A DNA stretch of 19,141 nucleotides from assembly GCA_964508185.1 (NCBI GenBank), contig CAZDSS010000050.1:1-19141 (forward strand). The letters run 5' to 3'. Positions 1 through 7,395 of this stretch are shown in pieces; position 1 is the first letter of the stretch; every line of letters begins with the position of its first letter. A program made the position numbers and the translations under genes. This DNA comes from CAZDSS01 sp964508185. Lineage in GTDB: Bacteria; Pseudomonadota; Alphaproteobacteria; Sphingomonadales; Govanellaceae. Below the pieces are notes generated by a model. That model was not told the DNA's origin, ran no database searches, and saw nothing but the letters and a program-made list of their open reading frames with translations.

Positions 1-1320
1 GAAATCGCCCTCCGCATCCATCGCGCCTGCAAGGAAATGGGCATCAAGACGGTGGCCATCCATTCCACGGCCGATGAACGGGCCATGCATGTGCGCCTTG
101 CGGACGAAAGCGTCTGCATCGGGCCGCCCCCCTCGGGACAGAGCTATCTCAACATTCCGGCGATCATCGCCGCGGCCGAGATCACCCACGCGGACGCCAT
201 CCATCCGGGCTACGGTTTTCTCTCGGAAAACGCCACCTTCGCCGACATCGTGACGGAGCACAATATCTGCTTCATCGGCCCCAAGGCGGAGCATATCCGC
301 CTCATGGGCGACAAGATCCAGGCCAAGGAAACGGCGAAGAAGCTCGGGATCCCGGTGGTCCCCGGCTCCGACGGCGGCGTTCGGGATTTCGAGACCGCCA
401 AGCGTGTGGCCCGCGACATCGGCTATCCCGTCATCATCAAGGCGGCGGCAGGTGGCGGCGGCCGCGGCATGAAGGTGGTGCGCGAGGAAAGCGAGCTCGA
501 GCGCGCCATGGGCGCGGCCCGTTCCGAAGCCAAGGCGGCGTTCGGGGACGACGCGGTCTATATCGAGAAATATCTCGCGACGCCGCGCCATATCGAGTTC
601 CAGATCCTCGCCGACAGCCACGGCAACGTCGTGCATCTGGGCGAGCGCGACTGCTCCCTGCAGCGCCGCCACCAGAAGGTGCTGGAGGAGGCCCCCTCCC
701 CCGCGCTGAACGCCGACGCGCGGGCCGAAATGGGCGCGATCGTCACCAAGGCCATCAAGGAGCTCGGCTATCTCGGCGCCGGCACCATCGAATTCCTCTA
801 TGAGGACGGGAAGTTCTATTTCATCGAGATGAACACCCGCATTCAGGTGGAACATCCGGTGACCGAGATGATCACCGGGATCGACCTGGTGCGCGAACAG
901 ATCCGCGTCGCCGCCGGCGCGCCCCTGTCCTTCAGCCAGGAGGACATCCGCTTCCATGGTCACGCCATGGAATGCCGCATCAATGCCGAGGACCCCTTCA
1001 CCTTCACGCCGTCGCCCGGCACGGTGAAGGATTACCACACCCCTGGCGGACTTGGCGTTCGGGTCGATTCGGCGCTCTATTCCGGCTATCGAATCCCGGC
1101 CAACTACGACAGCCTGATTTCCAAGCTGATCGTCCACGGCAAGACGCGCAACGAATGCATGATGCGTCTTCGCCGCGCGCTCGAGGAATATGTGATCGAC
1201 GGCGTCAAGACCACGATCCCCCTTCACGAGCGGATCATCGCCAATCCCGATTTCGTGAACGGCAACTACGACATCCACTATCTGGAGAAGATGCTGAAGG
1301 CGGACGAGGGAGGCGCATGA
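1..1320 (+). CDS. accC: Biotin carboxylase subunit of acetyl-CoA carboxylase (5' end outside window)
   Basis: AccC is the ATP-dependent biotin carboxylase that carboxylates biotin on AccB, the first half-reaction of acetyl-CoA carboxylase in fatty acid synthesis. The open frame runs from base 1, reading EIALRIHRAC, so about a dozen N-terminal residues (normally ending in ANRG) lie upstream. The first internal ATG at base 37 is not the true start. Visible family features are the glycine-rich ATP-grasp loop (KAAAGGGGRGMKVV, about bases 439-480), the EKYL...RHIEFQI segment, and the catalytic MNTRIQVEHPVTEM stretch near bases 829-870. The C-terminal biotin carboxylase domain ends in YDIHYLEKML. 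The length of about 440 residues is normal. accB is expected immediately upstream. aat starts 7 bases after the stop, so the two are probably cotranscribed. Confidence 0.97.
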   Translation, partial: EIALRIHRACKEMGIKTVAIHSTADERAMHVRLADESVCIGPPPSGQSYLNIPAIIAAAEITHADAIHPGYGFLSENATFADIVTEHNICFIGPKAEHIRLMGDKIQAKETAKKLGIPVVPGSDGGVRDFETAKRVARDIGYPVIIKAAAGGGGRGMKVVREESELERAMGAARSEAKAAFGDDAVYIEKYLATPRHIEFQILADSHGNVVHLGERDCSLQRRHQKVLEEAPSPALNADARAEMGAIVTKAIKELGYLGAGTIEFLYEDGKFYFIEMNTRIQVEHPVTEMITGIDLVREQIRVAAGAPLSFSQEDIRFHGHAMECRINAEDPFTFTPSPGTVKDYHTPGGLGVRVDSALYSGYRIPANYDSLISKLIVHGKTRNECMMRLRRALEEYVIDGVKTTIPLHERIIANPDFVNGNYDIHYLEKMLKADEGGA

Positions 1321-1327
1321 TCGGGCG

Positions 1328-1978
1328 ATGACCCGTATCACCCCCGAGCTGCTTCTCCAGGCATATGCTCATGGGTTCTTTCCCATGGCGGAATCAGCCG
1401 CGGCGCCGGACGTGTTCTGGCTCGATCCCGAGCGCCGCGGCATCATTCCCCTCGACAGGTTCCACATTCCCCGCCGCCTGGCGCGCAGTATGCGCCAGGA
1501 CATCTACGAGGTGACGACCGACCGCGCCTTCGCCCGCGTCCTCGAAGGCTGCGCCGAGACGGACGAGAAGCGGCGGGAGACCTGGATCAACGATCTCATC
1601 TTCGATCTCTATGTGAAGCTTCACGAGATGGGCCACGGCCACAGCGTCGAATGCTGGGAGGACGGGAGGCTCGTGGGCGGGCTGTATGGCGTGTCGCTCG
1701 GCGCCGCCTTTTTCGGGGAGAGCATGTTCAGCCGGGCGCGGGATGCGAGCAAGATCGCGCTCGTCCATCTGGTCGCCCGCCTGCGCGCCGGAGGGTTCGA
1801 GCTTCTGGACACCCAGTTCGTCACCCCGCATCTGCGGCAGTTCGGGGCGGAGGAAATCCCCCGCGCCGCCTACCGGCAGCGCCTTTCGCGCGCCATCGCG
1901 AAGCACGCGGATTACTGGGCCTTGCCGGAATCGATCTCGGGCAGCGCCGCCTTGCAGGCGATCACCCAGACGTCGTAG
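1328..1978 (+). CDS. aat: Leucyl/phenylalanyl-tRNA--protein transferase
   Basis: Aat transfers Leu or Phe from aminoacyl-tRNA to the N-terminal Arg or Lys of proteins, marking them for ClpS/ClpAP degradation in the cytoplasm. The 216-residue protein is full length for the family. It carries the hallmark blocks YAHGFFPM near the N terminus, WLDPERRGIIPL, TWINDLI, HSVECW, the core GGLYGVSLGAAFFGESMFS, and LLDTQFVTPHL. The ATG at 1328 lies 7 bases after accC, and the only purine-rich stretch upstream is GAGGGAGG inside the end of accC, so translational coupling is likely. Its last 67 bases overlap, tail to tail, the 3' end of the minus-strand DUF2155 gene. accC-aat next to DUF2155 is, from memory, a recurrent alphaproteobacterial arrangement. 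Confidence 0.96.
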   Translation: MTRITPELLLQAYAHGFFPMAESAAAPDVFWLDPERRGIIPLDRFHIPRRLARSMRQDIYEVTTDRAFARVLEGCAETDEKRRETWINDLIFDLYVKLHEMGHGHSVECWEDGRLVGGLYGVSLGAAFFGESMFSRARDASKIALVHLVARLRAGGFELLDTQFVTPHLRQFGAEEIPRAAYRQRLSRAIAKHADYWALPESISGSAALQAITQTS

Positions 1979-2325
1979 ACGGGATGCTCCATGGCCGAAA
2001 CCGAGGGGCTGGACGCGAACATCCAGCCGCTGAAGACGGGCTCGGGCTCCGCATCCGGACGGTGATCCACCACTTCGAGAAAGGCCTTGGCTTCGGGCGC
2101 CTCCTCGGGCGGCGTGGCGTAGCAGGCGCGCACCGTGACGGACAGCGTCCCGAATTCCACGGGTCGGTCCACGGCGGCCTCGATCCGGGACACCCGCCCG
2201 GTGATCTTGTCGAGCGCATTGAGCACGGCAATGCCGTGCGGCTCGTCCGTCGTCGGCTGGGCGGCCACAGGCGTCGCCGCAAGGACCGCGGCGAGAAGAA
2301 GACCGATGCGGCGCGCCGCCGTCAT
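1912..2325 (-). CDS. DUF2155 domain-containing secreted protein
   Basis: This 137-residue protein has a typical Sec signal peptide: a basic start MTAARR, a hydrophobic stretch of about 14 residues, and a probable cleavage after AVAA near residue 22. The mature part matches my recollection of DUF2155. It has an ITGRVSRIEAAVDRPVEFG block, a conserved cysteine in VRACYATPPEE, and the diagnostic C-terminal GWMFASSPSVSAMEHPVYDVWVIAC. It is presumably periplasmic, and the function is unknown. The start codon shares one base with the mlaD stop (TAATG), so it is translationally coupled to mlaD. The two conserved cysteines (in RAC and IAC) could form a disulfide, which is inference. The gene ends inside the 3' end of the convergent aat gene. 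Confidence 0.9.
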   Translation of the reverse strand: MTAARRIGLLLAAVLAATPVAAQPTTDEPHGIAVLNALDKITGRVSRIEAAVDRPVEFGTLSVTVRACYATPPEEAPEAKAFLEVVDHRPDAEPEPVFSGWMFASSPSVSAMEHPVYDVWVIACKAALPEIDSGKAQ

Positions 2326-2777
2326 TACTTGCCGCTCTCCGAGCCGCCGGACGCGAACTTGCTGAGCAGGGTCAGAAGATCGACCGCGCCCTGGGTCTCG
2401 ATGATCTCGTCGCCCGGCTCCAGCATCACGTCGCTCGCCCCGGGGCTCAGCGCCAGATAGTTGCTGCCGAGAAGCCCGCTCGAGGTGATGCGGGCGAAGG
2501 TATCCTCGGGCAGGCGCACGGCGGGGTCGATATGCATGCGCACGATGGCCGAATAGCTCCGGGGGTCCAGCTCCTGCGCCACGACGGTGCCGACCTTGAT
2601 GCCGCTCAAACGCACGTCCGCGCCGTTCACCAGGCCGTCCACGCGGTCGAAGCGCGCCGTCAGCTCGTAGCCGTCGACCGTGCGCAGGCTGGTATTGGTA
2701 TAGGCGAAGAACAGGAAGAATCCTGCCGCCGCCAGAACCAGGGCGCCCATCAGGGTTTCGACCAGATTATGCTTCAT
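2325..2777 (-). CDS. mlaD: MlaD-type MCE-domain lipid transport protein
   Basis: MlaD is the membrane-anchored periplasmic substrate-binding subunit of the Mla phospholipid transport system, which maintains outer-membrane lipid asymmetry. The 150-residue protein starts MKHNLVETLMGALVLAAAG, a single N-terminal membrane anchor at about residues 8-26. An MCE domain follows (about residues 36-115) with YELTARFDRVDGL, GADVRLSGIKVGTV and the ITSSGLLGSNYLAL block. The C-terminal segment IIETQGAVDLLTLLSKF fits the pore-lining helix of MlaD hexamers. The start is supported by a GAGGAAGAG Shine-Dalgarno on the minus strand about 7 bases upstream. mlaE and mlaF are not in this window, so this mlaD sits apart from the transporter core. 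It lies downstream of NDUFA12 and is coupled to the DUF2155 gene. Confidence 0.93.
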   Translation of the reverse strand: MKHNLVETLMGALVLAAAGFFLFFAYTNTSLRTVDGYELTARFDRVDGLVNGADVRLSGIKVGTVVAQELDPRSYSAIVRMHIDPAVRLPEDTFARITSSGLLGSNYLALSPGASDVMLEPGDEIIETQGAVDLLTLLSKFASGGSESGK

Positions 2778-2834
2778 GCGCGAAACTCTTCCTCAGATGG
2801 CGGCCGTATGGCGCGGGAAACCGGATGGCGTCCT

Positions 2835-2852
2835 GGCGCGGCAGGCCGCGCC
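2835..2852. repeat. GC-rich hairpin between the NDUFA12 and mlaD genes
   Basis: GGCGCGGC and GCCGCGCC form a perfect 8-base inverted repeat around AG, or 7 pairs with a CAGG tetraloop. It sits in the 83-base spacer between the NDUFA12 stop (2861) and the mlaD start (2777). No T tract follows on either strand, so it is not a standard intrinsic terminator. It could pause transcription or protect the upstream mRNA end, but this is inference. Confidence 0.4.
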
Positions 2853-2860
2853 GTTCCCGA

Positions 2861-3241
2861 TCACTCGGGCCGCCAGGCTTCATAGTCGCCGGTGGCCTTG
2901 GGGCGCCGGCCGCGGTCATAGAGGCTGCCCGGCGGGAAATAGGCGGCTTCCGTACCCGTCATGTTGGGAACATGGGGTTTTTCCCACGGCTTGGCCGGAA
3001 GGGGCTTCCTGGTCGGCGGCTCGGCCACCAGATGATGGAGCCAGGCATGCCATTCCGGCGGAATGCGGGACGCTTCCGCTTCCCCATTATAGATGACCCA
3101 GCGCCGGTCTTCCTTCTTGTGCCTGTAATAGCGGTTGCCCTGGTCGTCCGTGCCGACCAGCTCGCCGTTGCGCCAGGTGAAGATCCCGGTGCCGACGGTA
3201 TATCCGTTCCACCAGGTAAAGATACGAGCCAACAAAGACAT
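2861..3241 (-). CDS. NADH:ubiquinone oxidoreductase subunit NDUFA12-like (B17.2 family)
   Basis: This is an accessory subunit of respiratory complex I, homologous to mitochondrial NDUFA12/B17.2 and typical of alphaproteobacteria. From the chosen start it is 126 residues: MSLLARIFTWWNGYTVGT, then GELVGTDDQGNRYYRHK, RRWVIYNGEAEASRIPPEWHAWLHH, the EPPTRKP proline segment, and a C-terminal YFPPGSLYDRGRRPKATGDYEAW. All are family hallmarks. No signal peptide or membrane segment is seen, which fits a peripheral subunit on the cytoplasmic arm. The frame stays open upstream to 3379, but that extension (proline- and glycine-rich) does not look like the family. A second possible start six codons earlier (3259) cannot be excluded because neither has an ideal Shine-Dalgarno. 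It heads a minus-strand run with mlaD and the DUF2155 gene and is divergent from nrdJ. Confidence 0.92.
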   Translation of the reverse strand: MSLLARIFTWWNGYTVGTGIFTWRNGELVGTDDQGNRYYRHKKEDRRWVIYNGEAEASRIPPEWHAWLHHLVAEPPTRKPLPAKPWEKPHVPNMTGTEAAYFPPGSLYDRGRRPKATGDYEAWRPE

Positions 3242-3544
3242 GCCTTCAACAGCCTGCATTTTCTGCCGCCCCCCCGAACCCGACGACCGGGGCGTGCGGC
3301 CGTGCCCCGCATGGCCGAAAGGACCGGGGGCGGACAATCGGCGAGAATATGCCATCCAAGGCGGCGGAAAGTCCAGCATGACTTTCCCGGGCCTGAAGGA
3401 AGCCCCGAATCGACGTCAAACGACATCTAGTGGCTCATCCCCTGTCAACCCCAACATATATAAAAATATCATTGCGCGCCGGTGCATTAACTTCCTACTA
3501 TTCCCATATACCAACACACAGGAACGAGAAGGACGGGGGCCATC
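3242..3544. other. Divergent intergenic region between the NDUFA12 and nrdJ genes
   Basis: This 303-base spacer has no convincing gene. The half next to NDUFA12 is GC-rich with a poly-C stretch (3271-3277). The half next to nrdJ (about 3425-3520) is unusually AT-rich for this genome, with runs such as CATATATAAAAATATC and CCATATACC, as expected for promoters. A purine-rich GAGAAGGACGGGGG lies just before the nrdJ ATG and serves as its ribosome binding site. I see no cobalamin riboswitch core here. Confidence 0.6.
3420..3448 (-). promoter_or_regulatory. Possible promoter for the NDUFA12-mlaD-DUF2155 run
   Basis: Read on the minus strand, a perfect -35 hexamer TTGACA (plus-strand 3443-3448) is followed after 17 bases by TGTCGT, a weak -10. 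A second TTGACG lies at 3414-3419. The leader to the 3241 start would be about 170 bases. This is only a motif match, and the -10 is poor. Confidence 0.25.
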
Positions 3545-6500
3545 ATGCGCATTGAACGCCGCTTTACCCGCGAGGGTCAGTCGCCATATGACGGTATCGA
3601 ATTTCGTCTGGCCACCAGCGAAATTCGCAATCCCGACGGCTCGCAGGTATTCCGCCTCGACAATGTGGAAGTTCCGGCCCACTGGAGCCAGGTGGCGACC
3701 GACATTCTCGCCCAGAAATATTTCCGCAAGGCCGGCGTCCCCCAGGCATTGAAGTCGGTGGAGGAAAACACCGTCCCCTCCTGGCTGTGGCGCCATGAGG
3801 CGGACGAGGAAGCGCTCGCCGCCCTGCCCGCGGAGAAGCGCTATGGCTCCGAACTCTCCGCCAAGCAGGTGTTCGACCGTCTCGCCGNNNNNNNNNNTCT
3901 CGCCGGCACCTGGACCTACTGGGGCTGGAAGGGCGGCTATTTCGACGCGGAACGCGACGCCCGCGCCTTCTTCGACGAGCTCCGCTTCATGCTGGCGCAG
4001 CAGATCTGCGCGCCCAATTCGCCGCAATGGTTCAATACGGGCCTCCATTGGGCCTACGGCATCGACGGTCCGTCCCAGGGCCATTTCTATGTGGACCACG
4101 AGACGGGCGAGCTGAAGAAGTCGGACAGCGCCTACGAGCGCCCGCAGCCCCATGCCTGCTTCATCCAGGGGGTCGAGGACGATCTCGTCAATGAAGGCGG
4201 CATCATGGACCTGTGGGTGCGTGAGGCGCGGCTGTTCAAGTACGGCTCGGGCACGGGCAGCAACTTCTCCCATCTCCGCGGCGAGGGCGAGAAGCTTTCG
4301 GGCGGCGGCAAGTCCTCCGGCCTCATGAGCTTCCTCAAGATCGGCGACCGCGCGGCGGGCGCCATCAAGTCCGGCGGCACGACCCGCCGCGCCGCCAAGA
4401 TGGTGGTTGTCGACATCGACCATCCCGACATCGAGGCCTTCATCAACTGGAAGGTCGTCGAAGAGCAGAAGGTGGCGTCCCTCGTCGCCGGCTCCCGCCT
4501 GGCCGAGCTGCATCTCAACCGCATCATCCGCGCCTGCCACGACGGCGCCTTCGTCGAGAACGGCGTGGCGTCCGACGATGCCTTCAACCCGAAGCGCAAC
4601 AAGGCCCTGAAGCGCGAGATCATCGCCGCGCGCAAGGCCATGATCCCCGAAAACTACATCCAGCGGGTGATCCAGTTCGCGCGTCAGGGCTTCAAGGCCA
4701 TCGAATTCCAGACCTATGATACGGACTGGGATTCGGAAGCCTACATGACGGTGTCCGGCCAGAACTCCAACAACTCGGTGCGGGTCACCGACGAGTTCAT
4801 GGAAGCCGTCCTCGCCGACAAGGAATGGACGCTCACCGAACGCACCACCGGCAAGGTGGCGAAGAAGGTCAAGGCGCGTGAGCTCTGGGACCAGATCGGT
4901 CACGCCGCCTGGGCCTGCGCCGATCCGGGCCTGCAGTTCCATACCACCATCAATGACTGGCATACCTGCCCGGCCTCGGGCCCGATCCGTGCGTCCAATC
5001 CCTGCTCGGAATACATGTTCCTGGACGACACGGCCTGCAACCTCGCGTCCCTCAATCTCCTGACCTTCCGGCAGGAGGACGGGTCCTTCGACGTTCCGGG
5101 CTTCACCCATGCGGTGCGGCTGTGGACCGTGGTGCTCGAGATCTCCGTGCTCATGGCCCAGTTCCCGTCGGCGCGGATCGCCCAGCTTTCTTATGAATAC
5201 CGCACCCTCGGCCTCGGCTTCGCCAATATCGGCGCGCTCCTGATGGCGTCCGGCCTGCCCTATGACAGCGATGCAGGCCGCGCGCTCTGCGGCGCGATCA
5301 CCGCGCTCATGACCGGCACCGCCTATGCGACGAGCGCCGAGATGGCGGCGGAACTCGGCGCCTTCCCGGGCTTCGAGAAGAATCGCGAGCACATGCTGCG
5401 CGTCATCCGCAACCATCGCCGCGCGGCCCATGGCGAGACTTCGGGCTATGAGGGTCTGCGCACCCTCCCCGTCGCGCTCGACCGCGCCAACTGCCCCGAC
5501 CAGACGCTGGCGGAAGCCGCCGCCGCGGCCTGGGACCGGGCGCTGGAGCTCGGCGAGCAGCACGGCTACCGCAACGCCCAGGCCACGGTGATCGCACCCA
5601 CGGGCACCATCGGCCTCGTGATGGATTGCGACACCACGGGGATCGAGCCCGACTTCGCCCTGGTCAAGTTCAAGAAGCTCGCGGGCGGCGGCTATTTCAA
5701 GATCATCAACCGCATCGTGCCCGAGGCGCTCGTCACCCTCGGCTATGACGAGCGGCAGATCGCCGACATCGTGGCCTACGCCGTCGGCCACAACACCCTG
5801 AAGAACGCGCCCTTCATCAATCACGAGACCCTGAAGGCGCGCGGCTTCGCGGAGGCTCAGCTCAATGCCATCGAGCAGAACCTCGAAAGCGCCTTCGACA
5901 TCAAGTTCNNNNNNNNNNAAATGGACGTTGGGCGAAGAGTTCTGCCGCACCGTGCTCGGCTTCTCGGAGGCGGAGCTGTCGGACTATTCCTTCGACATGC
6001 TGTCCGCCCTCGGCTTCACCAAGGAGCAGATCGAGGCCGCGAACCTCTATTGCTGCGGCGCCATGACGCTTGAAGGCGCGCCGCATCTCAAGGCCGAGCA
6101 TCTGCCGGTCTTCGACTGCGCCAATCCCTGCGGCCGCATCGGCAAGCGGTATCTTTCGGTCGAAAGCCATATCCGCATGATGGCGGCGGCCCAGCCCTTC
6201 ATCTCGGGCGCCATCTCCAAGACCATCAACATGCCGAACTCGGCGAGCGTCGAGGACTGCAAGGACGCCTACATGCTGTCCTGGCGCCTCGCCCTCAAGG
6301 CGAACGCGCTCTATCGCGACGGCTCCAAGCTGTCGCAGCCCCTGAGCTCGTCGCTGCTCGATGCCGAGGATCTCTTCGAGGACGAGGAGATGCCCATCAC
6401 CCAGAAGACCCAGATCGTCGCCGAGCGCATCGTGGAGCGTATCGTCGAAGGGCCCGCCCAGCGTCGCCGCATGCCTGAACGGCGCAAGGGCTATACCCAG

Positions 6501-7238
6501 AAGGCGATCGTGGGCGGCCACAAGGTCTATCTGCGTACCGGCGAATACAACGACGGGACGCTCGGCGAGATCTTCATCGACATGCACAAGGAAGGCGCGG
6601 CCTTCCGCAGCCTGATGAACAATTTCGCGATCGCGATTTCCATCGGCCTGCAGTACGGCGTGCCGCTCGAGGAATATGTGGACGCCTTCACCTTCACCCG
6701 CTTCGATCCCGCGGGCCGGGTCGAGGGGAACGACGCCATCAAGATGGCGACCTCCGTCCTCGACTACATCTTCCGCGAGCTTGCGGTGTCCTATCTCGGC
6801 CGCACGGACCTCGCCCATGTGGAGCCCGCGGATCTCCTGCCCGACACCCTGGGCCAGAGTTCGGACCGCAATCCGGGCGGCGATCTTGCGGCGGCGAGCC
6901 AGGCGCTCGACCGCGTGATGAACCTCGCCTCCACGGGTTACGTCCGCAACAACCTCTATGTGCTGAGCACGGCCAAGGCGGCGCGCGCCGCGGCGCAGCA
7001 GGAGACCATGACCTCGACCACGGCCCTTGCCGGCGCCGAGCAGCGGGTCGCGGGCATGGCCGCGGGCTATGCGGCGGCGTCCGGCGGCGGCGCCGCGACC
7101 GTCGCCTCCCGCGTCGCCGAAGCCCGCATGAAGGGCTACGAGGGCGACGCCTGCACCGAATGCGGCAACTTCACCCTTGTCCGCAACGGCACCTGCATGA
7201 AGTGCGACACCTGCGGGACCACGAGCGGCTGCTCCTGA
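3545..7238 (+). CDS. nrdJ: Adenosylcobalamin-dependent (class II) ribonucleoside-diphosphate reductase, interrupted by two assembly gaps
   Basis: This enzyme reduces ribonucleotides to deoxyribonucleotides using adenosylcobalamin as radical source, independent of oxygen. One gene of about 1,224 codons is split on paper by runs of ten N at 3888-3897 and 5909-5918. Family landmarks run through both sides of the gaps: LAGTWTYWGWKGGYF, the substrate-site AAPNSPQWFN-like block (CAPNSPQWFNTG), the long GSGTGSNFSHLRGEGEKLSGG stretch, NPCSE with the active-site cysteine (4997-5011), APTGTIG (from 5594), and after gap 2 EGAPHLKAEHLPVFDCANPCG and SGAISKTINMPN. The C terminus has a zinc-ribbon-like CTECGNF...CMKCDTCG and ends GCS; the terminal cysteines are probably used for re-reduction. 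A G-rich Shine-Dalgarno precedes the ATG, and a strong intrinsic terminator follows. The change of frame at gap 2 is an artefact of the N count, not a pseudogene signal. Confidence 0.95.
3888..3897. other. Assembly gap (10 N) inside nrdJ; flanks overlap
   Basis: Ten N interrupt codons for DRLA and LAGTW. The eight bases before the gap (3880-3887, TCTCGCCG) are repeated immediately after it (3898-3905). Removing the N run and one copy gives DRLAGTWTYWG, which is the continuous family sequence, and keeps the frame (18 bases removed). The gap is therefore probably artificial. Confidence 0.85.
5909..5918. other. Assembly gap (10 N) inside nrdJ; breaks the frame by one
   Basis: The left flank ends in IKF codons (AAGTTC) on a codon boundary, and the right flank resumes with AAATGG (K W TLGEEF). 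In related reductases I recall IKFVFNKWTLG, so about three codons (V F N, nine bases) are missing where ten N were placed. That explains why the frame shifts by one across the gap. Confidence 0.8.
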
Positions 7239-7265
7239 TCCCCGCGCCCGAGCTTCCCTCATCCG

Positions 7266-7298
7266 GCCGCCGGCAGCACCCCGCTGCCGGCGGCTTTT
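7266..7298 (+). terminator. Rho-independent terminator of nrdJ
   Basis: A perfect 12-base inverted repeat, GCCGCCGGCAGC (7266-7277) and GCTGCCGGCGGC (7283-7294), encloses the loop ACCCC and is followed directly by TTTTCT. It starts 28 bases after the nrdJ stop and ends its transcript before the GGDEF-EAL gene. Confidence 0.93.
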
Positions 7299-7395
7299 CT
7301 CGTCCGCGCCGCCTTTACCAAATCTTTACAGGTTGGGGCGAAATGTGTCCTTTCTGGATCCGCGTCTTGAACGAAGGACGAGCCGACCATTGCTT

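Noticed and set aside
3454..3516. Possible paired NrdR boxes upstream of nrdJ
   Set aside because: Only the ATATA cores match. The flanking C..G positions are missing, and the centres are about 50 bases apart instead of about 31-32.
3416..5950. 844-codon open frame antisense to nrdJ
   Set aside because: It reads through one N gap, is rich in Arg, Gly, Ala and Glu as expected for an antisense shadow in GC-rich DNA, and shows no recognisable domain. The plus strand encodes clear nrdJ.
3898..7238. nrdJ as a broken gene or two separate genes
   Set aside because: The only frame change coincides with a run of N, and conserved reductase motifs continue on both sides, so assembly error is the simpler reading.
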